Notes under the pieces: generated by a model
Seen by the model: only the letters and a program-made list of their open reading frames with translations
Database searches by the model: none
Told to the model about the DNA's origin: nothing
Shown: positions 1 through 9,034 of the stretch, in pieces
Numbering within the stretch: the first letter of the stretch is position 1
Layout: each line of letters begins with the position of its first letter
Assembly (NCBI GenBank): GCA_964582785.1
Contig: CAZOTT010000001.1
Span: 1 to 64,000 of the forward strand
DNA: 64,000 nucleotides
Source: JAMOQA01 sp964582785
GTDB taxonomy: Bacteria; Acidobacteriota; Polarisedimenticolia; J045
Direction: 5' to 3'
Made by a program: the position numbers and the translations under genes

Positions 1-2
1 TG

Positions 3-1436
3 CTCGTCTGCTGGGTGGCGGCGGTCGCCGCGGGGGGCGTGCGCCTGCTCCGGCACGCCCGGCACGGGGAGCGGGCCCTGACCCTGGGCCTGGGCTGTTC
101 GCTCGTCGCCCTCGCGATCCACGAGTTCATCGACTTCTCCCTCCAGCTTCCCGGGGTCGCCGTCCCGGCCGCGATCGCCGCGGGGGCCTTCCTCGCTCCC
201 CTGGGGTGGGGCCCGGGCCGCGGAGGTGGTTCCCGTTCCCGCGCCCCCTGGACCGGCGCCGTCGGCCTCGCCGGCGCGGCCCTCCTGCTCGCCGCCCTCG
301 CCACCCACGCCGGGGCCCACCCCCGGCTGGCGGTCGGCCGCCTGGGTGCGCCCTCCCTCGCCGATCCCGGCGCGCTGGTCGCCCATGCCCACCGGCAGGT
401 GGTCCTGGCCGTCCGCCGGGGTGTCCGGGAAGGAGCACCGGCGCGTCGGCGGCTGCTTCCCCGGGCGGCCCTCGCCCTCCGCCTGCTCCGGGTCGCCGAG
501 GTCGGCGCCCCCCTCCGCCCGGCGGTCCGCCGGGAACTGTGGGCGGCGGCCCAGGCCTGGGCCCACCTGCGGCCCCCGGGCACGCCCCTGCCCCCGGGGT
601 TCGCCCCGATCACCCGGGCCTGGTTGCTCCGGGCGGAACAGCTCGCCCCGGTGGACCGGGCCAACCTCCTGGCCCTGGCCAGGACCTGGCTGGCGCTCCG
701 GGACCGGAAGGAGGCCTTCCGGGTCCTCCGGAAGTTCCTGCGGCTGGCGCCGGCCCGGGCCGCGGAGGCCTACGACCTGCTCGGGGAGGCGGCGTCCGAC
801 CTGGGAACCCTGATGGAGGCGACCCCGAACACCCCGGACGCGGCGTACCGTCTCGCCCTCTGGCTGCGGCGGCGCCGGGACCGGAGCGGCGCGCGGATCG
901 TGCTCGAGCGGGCGGTCGCCCGGTACCCGGACGAGCCGCGCCTGCGACGCCTGCTGGCCGTCACCCTGGCCGACCAGAAGCGGTACGGAGACGCGCTCCG
1001 CCAGCTCGCCGGGCGTCCCCTCCCGGCCGACCCGTTGGAACGCCGGGCCTGGCTCTCCACCCTGGCGATGCTCCACGCGGTCACCGGGGACGGCGGCGCC
1101 CTCGAGGAGGACTGCCGGCGCCTGCTGGCCGCCGGGGAGGATCCCCGCATCGTCTCCCTCGCCCGGGCCCGGTTCGCCATCCGGCAGGGACACCGGTCCG
1201 AGGGAATCCGGCTCCTGTCGGAAACCCTCGCCGCCCCCGGCCCGCCCCTGCCGCGCCCGCGCCGGCTCGAGATGCTCCTCGTCCTGGGGAGCGCCCTCCG
1301 GGCGGAGGGACGCAACCGGGAAGCCCTCGAGGCCTACCGGGAAGCGCGCCGGCTGGCCCCGGATCACCCGGCGGTCCGGTCGTTCTTCCGCCGGCTCCAC
1401 CGGGTCGCACCCGAACGAAACGAACGCTCCCGGTAA
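3..1436 (+). CDS. O-antigen ligase/Wzy-like membrane protein with C-terminal TPR region, 5' partial
   Basis: The reading frame is open at the left window edge, so only the last 477 residues are seen. The first ~70 visible residues are hydrophobic and contain HEFIDFSLQLPG, which resembles the conserved H-x-x-x-D-F-x-L-Q-x-P segment near the end of Wzy/WaaL polymerase-ligases. Another membrane-like segment follows at about residues 85-105. The rest is helical and Ala/Leu/Arg-rich with TPR-like units, the clearest being the last one (LGSALRAEGRNREALEAYRE). Wzy-TPR architecture is known for polysaccharide polymerisation or ligation. The neighbouring sugar-nucleotide operon on the other strand supports a role in surface polysaccharide. 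A protein with only TPR function cannot be excluded because the N-terminus is missing. Confidence 0.6.
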   Translation, partial: LVCWVAAVAAGGVRLLRHARHGERALTLGLGCSLVALAIHEFIDFSLQLPGVAVPAAIAAGAFLAPLGWGPGRGGGSRSRAPWTGAVGLAGAALLLAALATHAGAHPRLAVGRLGAPSLADPGALVAHAHRQVVLAVRRGVREGAPARRRLLPRAALALRLLRVAEVGAPLRPAVRRELWAAAQAWAHLRPPGTPLPPGFAPITRAWLLRAEQLAPVDRANLLALARTWLALRDRKEAFRVLRKFLRLAPARAAEAYDLLGEAASDLGTLMEATPNTPDAAYRLALWLRRRRDRSGARIVLERAVARYPDEPRLRRLLAVTLADQKRYGDALRQLAGRPLPADPLERRAWLSTLAMLHAVTGDGGALEEDCRRLLAAGEDPRIVSLARARFAIRQGHRSEGIRLLSETLAAPGPPLPRPRRLEMLLVLGSALRAEGRNREALEAYREARRLAPDHPAVRSFFRRLHRVAPERNERSR

Positions 1437-1499
1437 GCCGGCCCTCGTCGTACCTTGTGGGGAACCGAGGCACGTTCCGTGTCCCCCGAGAGGTGAGCC

Positions 1500-4496
1500 A
1501 TGAGACCCGTCCGCCTTCCGTCGTTCGTCCTCTGCCTCGCCGCCCTCCTGCTGCCCGCGACGGCCGCCCCGTCTCCCCCCGCCCAGGTGGAGGTCCGTCC
1601 CGACCTGGTCCGGCTGACCGTCGATTTCCCGGCGCCCACGTTCCGGGCGGGACCGACCGGGGAGCAGGTCCGGGTCGGAGACCTGCCCCTGCGCGCCCTG
1701 CGTCCGGGGACGCCGCTGCTCCCCGAGGCGACCTTCACCGTGGTCCTGCCCCCGGGCCGGGAAGTGGAGCGGGTCGAGGTGCAGGGTGAACCGGATCCCG
1801 CCCCGGGTCACCACGACCTGGCGTGGGGCCGCAGGCCCCGGCCGATCTGCCTGCCGGGCGGGAACGACACTCCCCGGGACGACTCGGTGTACGGCAGCCC
1901 GGCGCCCTGGCCCGCCGGGCCGGTCACCCTGGCGGGGGACGGCTGGTTCCGGGGCTGGCACCTGGTGTCCCTCCTGGTCCACCCGGTCCGGGTCCTGCCC
2001 TCCACCGGCGCGGTGGAGAGCTGGGGACGGATGACCGTGCTCCTGCACCTGCGCCCCGCCGCGAAGCAGCGCGCCCACCTGGCCCCGCGGGGGCTGCCCC
2101 GCGACCTCGAGGAACTGGGACACATCGCCGTCAACCCGGCGACCGCCCTCGACTACCCCCTCCCCGCGAAGTCCACGGAACGCGCCACCGAGCCCTACAT
2201 GATCATCTGCCCGCAGAGCCTCCGGGACGCCTGGCAGCGCCTGCTCGACCACCGCGCGGCCCACGGCATGCCGGGCCGGATCCTGACCGTCGAGGAGATC
2301 GAAGCGAACTATCCCGGCACCGACCTCCCGGAGAAGATGCGGGAAGCGATCCGGGAGGCGTACCAGGAACGCGGAACCACGTTCGTGCTGCTGGGCGGGG
2401 ACGACCAGGACGGGAGCACGCGCCTCGTCCCCTACCGGGGTTGCCTCCTGGACGCGGGAGGTTACCGCTACACCGACGCCCCCTCCGACTACTACTTCGG
2501 CGGCCTGGACGGCAACTGGAACGACGACGGGGACGACGTCTGGTGCGAACCGGACGAGATCGACTACTACTCCGAGGTCCACGTGGGCCGGGCGACGGTC
2601 GATACCGTCGACGAGGTGAACCGCTTCATCGACAAGGTGATCCTCTACGAGAAGGGGCTGCCGGACGAGCGGCGCCGGGACCTGGTCTTCATGGGAGAGA
2701 GCCTGGACAGCTCCACCTGGGGGGGCGACTCCAAGGACGAGATCGCCGCCCTGATCCCGCAGGACGAGTACGAGATCCAGAAGCTCTACGACCGGGACGG
2801 AACGTTCTCCTCCCAGGCGGTGAAGGATGCCCTGAACCGGGGTCCCCACCTGACCAACCACCTGGGGCACTCGAACGACGGCTACGTCCAGGGCCTCTAC
2901 CGGTCCGACGTGGACAACCTGCACAACGAGACGCCCTTCTTCTCGTACAGCCAGGGGTGCGACGCCGGGGCCTTCGACGAGAAGTTCTCCGGGAGCGCCG
3001 AGGCGGTGTCCGAGCACTACATCTTCGCCGAGCACGCCGCCTTCGGTGTCGTGATGAATGTCCGCTACGGCTGGTACGAGAGTGGCTCGACCCACGGGCC
3101 CAGCCAGTACCTGGACTACGAGTTCTACGATGCCCTGTTCACCGAGAACCTGGAGACCCTCGGCGAGGCGAACGACGATTCCCGGTACGACAACGCGCCC
3201 GTCGCCCAGACCGACGAGTACCGCCGCTGGTGCTTCCTCGAGACGAACCTGCACGGGGACCCGGCCACGCCGGTCCAGGTGGGGGCCCAGCTCCGGCACG
3301 TCGACCACCGGGTGATCGAGGACGACCCGCGCTACGGCAACGCGGACGGGAACCCGGATCCCGGCGAGACGATCCGCCTCGCGGTAACCCTGGAGAACCG
3401 GCGGGACACGACCGCGACGGACGTCGAGGCCTGGCTTTCCTCCAGCACTCCCGGGGTCACGGTCCACGACGACCACGCGAACTGGGACGACATCCCGGGC
3501 CACGGGCAGCGGGAGAACCGGCCCCCCCACTTCACGGTGACCCTCGACGTCCCGTGCGGCACGTACGCCAGGTTCACCCTGGAGGTCCGGCACGACGACG
3601 GCAGGATCGACCGGTCGTCCTTCTCCCTGCTGGTCGGGACCCGGACCCACGACGTCCTGTTCGCCGACACCTTCGACGACGACCTCGGGTGGACGGTGAC
3701 CGGGACCTGCTCCGACGGCGCCTGGGAGCGGGGGGAACCCCGGGGAACGACGAACGACGGTGAAACGGCGAACCCGGACGAGGACAGCGACGACGAGGGA
3801 ACGTCCTGCTACGTGACGGGCAACCGGGGCGTCTCGGCCCGGGACGACGACCTGGATAACGGCACGACGATCCTGACCAGCCCCTCCCTCGACGCCTCCG
3901 GCTACCTGGACCTGCGCCTGTCCTGGGCCCGCTGGCTGTACCTCTACCCCGAGACGACACCCCCCTCGAACTACCTGGCGGTGGAGGTCAGCGACGACGA
4001 CGGGGCCACCTGGCGGGAGGTCGAGAAGGTCACCGCGAGGGAAACCCCCTGGGTGCGCCGGTCGGCCCCCCTCGAGGACATGCTCTCCCTCGGGCCCGGC
4101 CTGCGGGTGAGGTTCATCGCCGAGGAGATCCCCGGGGCCGTCGGGGACCCGGTGGTGGAGGCGGGGGTCGACGACGTGCGGCTCGAGGGCACCCGGGCGG
4201 AGTGCGGGGAATACACCCCCGGGGAGGAACGGCCCCCGCTTCCCGTGGGCGACACCCTGCGGGTCACCCGCCCGGACCCGGACGTCCGGCTCACCTGGGA
4301 AGACCCGGGAGCGGATGCCGGCCACGACCCGGCGCTCTTCTACGTGGTCGATCACTCCGGCCGGCCGGACGGCGGCTTCGACCAGGCCGCGGAAGTCACC
4401 CGCCTCGAGTGGATCGACCGGGACCAGGGTCGGCTGGCCGGCAACTGGTTCTACCTGGTGCGCGCCCGGAACCGCGGGGGGGACGAGACCCCCTGA
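1500..4496 (+). CDS. Secreted gingipain-like (peptidase family C25) protein
   Basis: This is a 998-residue exported protein with a signal peptide at residues 1-22, preceded by a GAGGTGA ribosome site. A C25 cysteine-peptidase domain spans roughly residues 230-560. The candidate catalytic His lies in NHLGHSND (about residue 455) and the candidate nucleophile Cys in SQGCDAG (about residue 487), matching the His...Cys order of gingipains. Downstream are an Ig/CARDB-like segment with NADGNPDPGETI (about 610-720), a jelly-roll-like domain (about 720-900) and a short FN3-like tail. No recognisable type IX sorting domain is seen at the C-terminus, so the secretion route is unclear. A larger paralogue lies at 58701-63119 on the other strand. 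Family assignment is good; substrate is unknown. Confidence 0.8.
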   Translation: MRPVRLPSFVLCLAALLLPATAAPSPPAQVEVRPDLVRLTVDFPAPTFRAGPTGEQVRVGDLPLRALRPGTPLLPEATFTVVLPPGREVERVEVQGEPDPAPGHHDLAWGRRPRPICLPGGNDTPRDDSVYGSPAPWPAGPVTLAGDGWFRGWHLVSLLVHPVRVLPSTGAVESWGRMTVLLHLRPAAKQRAHLAPRGLPRDLEELGHIAVNPATALDYPLPAKSTERATEPYMIICPQSLRDAWQRLLDHRAAHGMPGRILTVEEIEANYPGTDLPEKMREAIREAYQERGTTFVLLGGDDQDGSTRLVPYRGCLLDAGGYRYTDAPSDYYFGGLDGNWNDDGDDVWCEPDEIDYYSEVHVGRATVDTVDEVNRFIDKVILYEKGLPDERRRDLVFMGESLDSSTWGGDSKDEIAALIPQDEYEIQKLYDRDGTFSSQAVKDALNRGPHLTNHLGHSNDGYVQGLYRSDVDNLHNETPFFSYSQGCDAGAFDEKFSGSAEAVSEHYIFAEHAAFGVVMNVRYGWYESGSTHGPSQYLDYEFYDALFTENLETLGEANDDSRYDNAPVAQTDEYRRWCFLETNLHGDPATPVQVGAQLRHVDHRVIEDDPRYGNADGNPDPGETIRLAVTLENRRDTTATDVEAWLSSSTPGVTVHDDHANWDDIPGHGQRENRPPHFTVTLDVPCGTYARFTLEVRHDDGRIDRSSFSLLVGTRTHDVLFADTFDDDLGWTVTGTCSDGAWERGEPRGTTNDGETANPDEDSDDEGTSCYVTGNRGVSARDDDLDNGTTILTSPSLDASGYLDLRLSWARWLYLYPETTPPSNYLAVEVSDDDGATWREVEKVTARETPWVRRSAPLEDMLSLGPGLRVRFIAEEIPGAVGDPVVEAGVDDVRLEGTRAECGEYTPGEERPPLPVGDTLRVTRPDPDVRLTWEDPGADAGHDPALFYVVDHSGRPDGGFDQAAEVTRLEWIDRDQGRLAGNWFYLVRARNRGGDETP

Positions 4497-4599
4497 CCGA
4501 CGGGCCGCCGCCCGGGCGCCGAACGGTCCGCTCGCGTCCGGCAGCGGCCCGGGGCCCGGTGCGACCCCTCCCATCCCGGGAAGGCCCGCCACCCCCGCG

Positions 4600-4622
4600 G
4601 GTCCCGCCGGGGCCGCGGGACC
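4600..4622. terminator. Hairpin between convergent genes
   Basis: GGTCCCG and CGGGACC form a perfect 7-bp stem with a 9-nt loop in the 138-bp gap between the convergent C25 protease and tyrosine kinase genes. There is no T-tract, so it is only a possible terminator or mRNA 3'-end structure. Confidence 0.3.
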
Positions 4623-4634
4623 GGGTCCGGCCGG

Positions 4635-6881
4635 TCAGGCTCCGCCGGCCCGGCGCTCCGCGTCCCGTCCCGCCCCGGGAGCGGCCGCGCGGTCCCGCAC
4701 GGCCTGGCGGCGGCGTTCCTCGGCCTTGCGGTAGTAGCCCTTCCGGTAGTGGTAGTACCGGTAGTAGCTGCCGGAACGCTCCTCGGCGACCTCGCCGTTG
4801 AGGATGCAGCCCAGCATCCGCGCCTGGACCTTCGCCAGCAGCTCCCGGGCCTGGCGGACCGCGTCCTTCGGGGTCTGGAGGGCGCGGGCGACGAGGATCA
4901 CCCCGTCCACCGCCGGGACGAGGTTGAACGCGTCCGCGAAAACCAGGATCGGGGGCGTGTCGACGACGACGAAGTCGAACCCGTGCTCTCCCCGCAGGCG
5001 GCCGAAGATCTCCCGGATCCGGTCCGGGTGCAGGAGCGTCGCCGGGTCCGGCGGGCACGGCCCGCCGGGCACCAGGGAGAGATGGGGGTACGGGGTGGGG
5101 AAGACCACGTCTCCCAGGTCCAGGGTCCCGGCGATCACGTTGGTGATGCCCCGGTCCTTCGGGGCCTTGAAGACCCGGTGCAGGCGGGGATGCCGCAGGT
5201 CGCAGTCGATCAGGACCACCCGCTGCCCGAAGGCGGCGAGGGTCCGGGCCAGGTTCGCGGAGATCGTCGACTTCCCCTCCCCGGGCAGGGCCGACCCGAC
5301 GAGGAGCACCCGGGGCGGATCGCCCGGCTGGCTGAGGAGCAGGGCGGACCGGATCGCCCGGAACGCCTCCTCGGCGTCGTGGTTGCGCGCCGCCATCACC
5401 GGCGTCGTCGTCGACTTCCTGCGGGAGGAGAAGACGAGCCGCGGGCGGGCCACCTCGACCCGGGGGATGCTCCCGAGGAGGGGCAGGCCCGACAGGTCGG
5501 CGAGCTGCTGCGGACCCCGGATCTTGTTGTCGAGCGCCTCGGCGAGGAACGCCGCCGCCACGCCGAGGAAGAGGCCGAAGGCGAGGCCGAGGGCGAGGTT
5601 CAGCTTGACCCGCGGCACCGCCGGCTGCGCCGGCGGCCGGGCATGGTCGACGATCTTGACCTGCCGCTGCAGCACGTCCTGCAGGTCGGCCGAGAGGGCC
5701 ACCTCCTCGCGGCGGGCGAGCAGCCGGTCGAGCACGGCCTTCTTCTGCTGGTACTCCTGCCGCAGCTTCTCGAAGGTGCCGGCCCGCTGCTGCATGTCCG
5801 CCGTGCGCTGGACCTCCCGGTCCAGCAGCCCCTGCAGGTGGGAGACGTTCTCCTCCGCGAGGTTCAGGTCCGCCCGGGCGCTCTGGAGGGCCTCCCGGTA
5901 GAGGGACCGGATCTCGCGGTTCATGTTCTCCTCGGTCTCCCGGATCGCCGCCTGGAGTTCCCGGAGCCGCGGCCAGCCGGGCCCGACCCGGCCCTCGAGT
6001 TCCGCCAGTTGCCGGCGCATCTCGGCCAGGTCCTCGCGGTACTTCAGGATCTGCGGGTTGTCCCGCACCTCGGGGATCGAGAGGGGTTCCGCCGACTCGT
6101 AGGCCCGCAGCTTCGCCCGCGCCCGGGCCCGCTTCGCCTTGGCGTCGGTCAGCATCGCGTCCAGCTTCTCGAGGCGCGTCTTCCCCATCTCCGCCCCGCT
6201 CGCGGGGAGGACCGTCCGCAGCTCCTTCCGGACCCTGGCCAGCTTCTTTTCCAGGTCGAGGACCTCCGCCTGGGCCTCTTCGATCGCGCGGGAGAGGAAG
6301 TCGGACGCCCCCTTGCGCGCACCGACCCCGGCCTCGACGAAGAAGTCCCGGTAGGCCTCGATCACGGCGTTGACCACGTCGGCCGCCACCTCGGGCGACG
6401 GGTGCCGGAAGGAGACCTTGACCACGTTCGAGTACTCCAGCTGCTCGACCTTGATCCGCTCGCGCAGCCAGCGGGCCAGGGCCTCGTCGGCGGGCGGCTC
6501 CCGGTCCGGGTCCCCGTCGTCCGCCAGCGAGGCGAGCAGTTCCTCCCGCACGCCGTGGTAGTCGAGGGCCCGGCGCAGGATCGCCGGGTCCTTGATCAGG
6601 AGGTACTGGGTCTGGTAGAAGCGCTGGATCTCGAACTCGTTCCAGACCGTCGGGACGACGTCCTCCGTGTTCAGCACCTTGGGAGTCGCCCGCTCGATCA
6701 GGACGCGGGCCGACGCCTCGTAGAGGGGCGTCCGGAGGAAGGTGACGAGGCCGGTCAGCAGGAACACTTCCGCGGCGATCGCGATCACCAGCCAGCGCCG
6801 CTGCCACAGCAGGCGCTGGACCGCCGCCAGGTTCCACTCCGCCGCCTGGTCCATGCCGGTTCCCGGCCGCTTCTCTTCCAT
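4635..6881 (-). CDS. Polysaccharide co-polymerase / BY-type tyrosine autokinase (Wzc-like)
   Basis: Inner-membrane protein of 748 residues that combines a Wzz-type chain-length domain with a bacterial tyrosine kinase. TM1 is at about 31-50, long periplasmic coiled coils run from about 190 to 410, and TM2 is at about 419-444. The cytoplasmic kinase shows Walker A (PGEGKST, ~531), Walker A' (VVLIDCDLRHP, ~554) and Walker B (FVVVDTPP, ~634). A tyrosine cluster (GSYYRYYHYRKGYY) near 700-719 is the expected autophosphorylation tail. The ATG at 6881 was chosen over an in-frame GTG six bases upstream because GGGAG lies 5 nt before it. A small hairpin (6896-6912) precedes the ribosome site. It is the last gene of the polysaccharide operon, 133 bp after manC, and likely controls export or chain length. 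Confidence 0.92.
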   Translation of the reverse strand: MEEKRPGTGMDQAAEWNLAAVQRLLWQRRWLVIAIAAEVFLLTGLVTFLRTPLYEASARVLIERATPKVLNTEDVVPTVWNEFEIQRFYQTQYLLIKDPAILRRALDYHGVREELLASLADDGDPDREPPADEALARWLRERIKVEQLEYSNVVKVSFRHPSPEVAADVVNAVIEAYRDFFVEAGVGARKGASDFLSRAIEEAQAEVLDLEKKLARVRKELRTVLPASGAEMGKTRLEKLDAMLTDAKAKRARARAKLRAYESAEPLSIPEVRDNPQILKYREDLAEMRRQLAELEGRVGPGWPRLRELQAAIRETEENMNREIRSLYREALQSARADLNLAEENVSHLQGLLDREVQRTADMQQRAGTFEKLRQEYQQKKAVLDRLLARREEVALSADLQDVLQRQVKIVDHARPPAQPAVPRVKLNLALGLAFGLFLGVAAAFLAEALDNKIRGPQQLADLSGLPLLGSIPRVEVARPRLVFSSRRKSTTTPVMAARNHDAEEAFRAIRSALLLSQPGDPPRVLLVGSALPGEGKSTISANLARTLAAFGQRVVLIDCDLRHPRLHRVFKAPKDRGITNVIAGTLDLGDVVFPTPYPHLSLVPGGPCPPDPATLLHPDRIREIFGRLRGEHGFDFVVVDTPPILVFADAFNLVPAVDGVILVARALQTPKDAVRQARELLAKVQARMLGCILNGEVAEERSGSYYRYYHYRKGYYRKAEERRRQAVRDRAAAPGAGRDAERRAGGA

Positions 6882-7014
6882 CGGCACTCCCTTCCGGCCC
6901 GTTCACCGGGCCGCGGGCGCACGAACCCCGCGCTTTGGCGAAAGATAACGCACCGGGCCGTCCGCGGGCAATGCCCGCCGAACCCGGGACGGTTCCCGTG
7001 AACGGGGGAAAACG

Positions 7015-8049
7015 TCAGCGGAGCACGTCCTTGACCCGGTCCACGTGCCGGCGGGGCGCCACCAGGACGCCGTGGGGACCCGTGACGACCACCAGGTCGT
7101 CCCCCGCGGCCGGCGGCAGGACGACCGCCCGGTTCCCCACGGGGCTCCCGGCGGTGACGTCCACGACGATCCCCCGGCCCCCGCCCCCGGCGGGCAGCAG
7201 CCGCGCCGGGCCCGCGTCCTCCCGCGCGATCAGGTCCAGGACCGTCTCCCAGCTCCCGACGTCGTCCCAGCCGGCGTCCAGGGGGACGGCGACGATGTCC
7301 CCGGCCCGTTCGAGGAGGGCGGTGTCGATCGGGGCCCGGGGCATCTCCTCCCACGCCCGCCGGTCACCCCGGGCCGACCACGCCTCCACCGGCCGGGCGA
7401 TCTCCGGCGCGTGGCGCTCGAGAGCCCGCCAGAACGCGTCCGGCCGCCAGAGGAACATCCCCGCGTTCCACGCGAACCTCCCGCTGGCGAGGAACCGCTC
7501 GGCGGTTCGCCGGTCGGGCTTTTCCGTGAACCGCACCACCCGCCGGCGCCGGCTCCCGGGCACCGGGGCGTCCAGCTCGATCCAGCCGAAGCGGGTGGCG
7601 GGCCCGGCCGGGCGGATCGCCAGCAGGACGAGATGGCCCTCCGCGGCGGCGGCCGCCGCCTCCCGGATCGCCGCCCGGAACGCCTCCTCGTCGGCAACCC
7701 GGTGATCGGCCGGAAAGACCCCGACGACCCCCCGCGGATCCTCCCCGAGGGCCTGCCGCATCGCGAGGGCCACCGCCCCCGCCGTGTCCCGGGGGGACGG
7801 CTCCTCCCGCAGGTCCCCGTCCGCGAGAAGGGGTTCCGCCTCGACGAGGCGCCGGCCGATCGCCGCCTCCGCCTGGAGGACGACCCGGCCGGCGAGGGGA
7901 ACGACCCTGTCGAGGGTCGCGCGCAGGAGGGTGCGGCCGCCCCCGCCCAGGGGCAGCAGGGGCTTCGGCAGCGCGGGCCCCGTCCAGGGCCAGAGGCGCA
8001 ACCCGCCCCCCCCGGCGAGGATCACCGCGCGGGCGAGGGGACGATCCAT
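7015..8049 (-). CDS. manC: Mannose-1-phosphate guanylyltransferase
   Basis: Makes GDP-mannose from mannose-1-phosphate and GTP in the cytoplasm. The nucleotidyltransferase signature is at the N-terminus (LAGGGGLRLWP, then PKPLLPLGG). Later family blocks are also present: FPADHRV, the sugar-binding FTEKP, WNAGMFLWRPDAF and DAGWDDVGSWE. At 344 residues it is the short, single-function form without the phosphomannose isomerase domain of bifunctional AlgA/ManC enzymes. The ATG lies only 3 nt after the epimerase stop codon and has no clear ribosome site, which suggests translational coupling. Its place in the operon points to a mannose- or fucose-type sugar in the surface polymer. Confidence 0.93.
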   Translation of the reverse strand: MDRPLARAVILAGGGGLRLWPWTGPALPKPLLPLGGGGRTLLRATLDRVVPLAGRVVLQAEAAIGRRLVEAEPLLADGDLREEPSPRDTAGAVALAMRQALGEDPRGVVGVFPADHRVADEEAFRAAIREAAAAAAEGHLVLLAIRPAGPATRFGWIELDAPVPGSRRRRVVRFTEKPDRRTAERFLASGRFAWNAGMFLWRPDAFWRALERHAPEIARPVEAWSARGDRRAWEEMPRAPIDTALLERAGDIVAVPLDAGWDDVGSWETVLDLIAREDAGPARLLPAGGGGRGIVVDVTAGSPVGNRAVVLPPAAGDDLVVVTGPHGVLVAPRRHVDRVKDVLR

Positions 8050-8052
8050 CGG

Positions 8053-9012
8053 TCAGGAATGCTCCCGGCGGTACCAAGCGACCGTCCGCTCCAGCCCCTC
8101 GTCCAGGCCCACCCGGGGTTCGTAGCCGAGGAGCCGGCGGGCCTTGCCGATGTCGGCCAGGGAGTGCCGGATGTCCCCCGGGCGCGGGTCCCCGTGAACC
8201 GGCGGGATCTCGCGACCGGTGATCCGCCCCAGGCGCCGCGCCAGGTCGAGCAGGGAGATCCGCTCGCCGCACGCCACGTTGTAGGCCTCCCCGCAGGCCT
8301 CGTCGGGAGCCTCCGCGGCGAGCAGGTTGGCCCGGACGACGTTCTCGATGTAGGTGAAGTCCCGGGTCTGCTCCCCGTCCCCGAAGATCGTCGGAGCCCG
8401 GCCGGCCAGGAGGGCCGCGGTGAACTTCGGGATCACCGCCGAGTACTCCGACGAGGGATCCTGGCGGGGGCCGAAGACGTTGAAGTACCGCAGCGCCACG
8501 GTGCCGAGGCCGTAGAGCCGGTGAAAGAGCCGGCAGTAGGTCTCCGCCGCGAGCTTGTCCAGCCCGTAGGGGGAGATCGGGTCGGGACACATCGTCTCCA
8601 CCTTCGGCAGGGTGGGAGACTCCCCGTAGAGGGACGAAGAACTGGCCATCACGAACCGCTTCACCCCCAGGTCCCGCGCCGCGAGGAGCAGGTTCAGGGT
8701 CCCGTCCACGTTGACCCCGTGGGAGGTCAGCGGGTCCGCCACCGAGCGGGCGACGGAGGGGATCGCGGCCTGGTGGAGGACCACGTCGCAGCCCTCGACC
8801 GCGCGCCGCACGGTCTCCCCGTCCCGGATGTCTCCTTCCAGCAGCTCGAAGCGGCCACCTCCCGCCGCCGCCCAGCCCTCCGCCCCGGCGAGGTTTTCCC
8901 GCCGCCCGGTGGCGAAGTTGTCGATCACCCGGACGTCGTCTCCCCGCCGGAGGAGCGCCTCCACCAGGTTCGAGCCGATGAAACCACCGCCGCCCGTCAC
9001 CAGGACCAACAC
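8053..9012 (-). CDS. NAD-dependent epimerase/dehydratase (GalE-like)
   Basis: Extended short-chain dehydrogenase of 319 residues. The Rossmann motif TGGGGFIGSN is at the N-terminus, a serine-rich catalytic strand (ASSSSLYG) lies near residue 120, and the catalytic YxxxK occurs as YGLDK near residue 150. The substrate-loop motif RYFNVFGPRQ is typical of UDP-hexose 4-epimerases of the GalE/WbpP type. Start is GTG with GGAGG 8 nt upstream. It sits 22 bp after the UDP-glucose dehydrogenase gene and 3 bp before manC. The exact sugar (UDP-Glc/Gal or the N-acetyl forms) cannot be read from sequence alone. Confidence 0.88.
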   Translation of the reverse strand: MLVLVTGGGGFIGSNLVEALLRRGDDVRVIDNFATGRRENLAGAEGWAAAGGGRFELLEGDIRDGETVRRAVEGCDVVLHQAAIPSVARSVADPLTSHGVNVDGTLNLLLAARDLGVKRFVMASSSSLYGESPTLPKVETMCPDPISPYGLDKLAAETYCRLFHRLYGLGTVALRYFNVFGPRQDPSSEYSAVIPKFTAALLAGRAPTIFGDGEQTRDFTYIENVVRANLLAAEAPDEACGEAYNVACGERISLLDLARRLGRITGREIPPVHGDPRPGDIRHSLADIGKARRLLGYEPRVGLDEGLERTVAWYRREHS

Positions 9013-9034
9013 GCGCCCGTCCTCCCTCGCCGGC

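Noticed and set aside
4749..7001. Long plus-strand frame over the tyrosine kinase gene
   Set aside because: Composition is shadow-like, and the opposite strand has Walker motifs and a tyrosine cluster.
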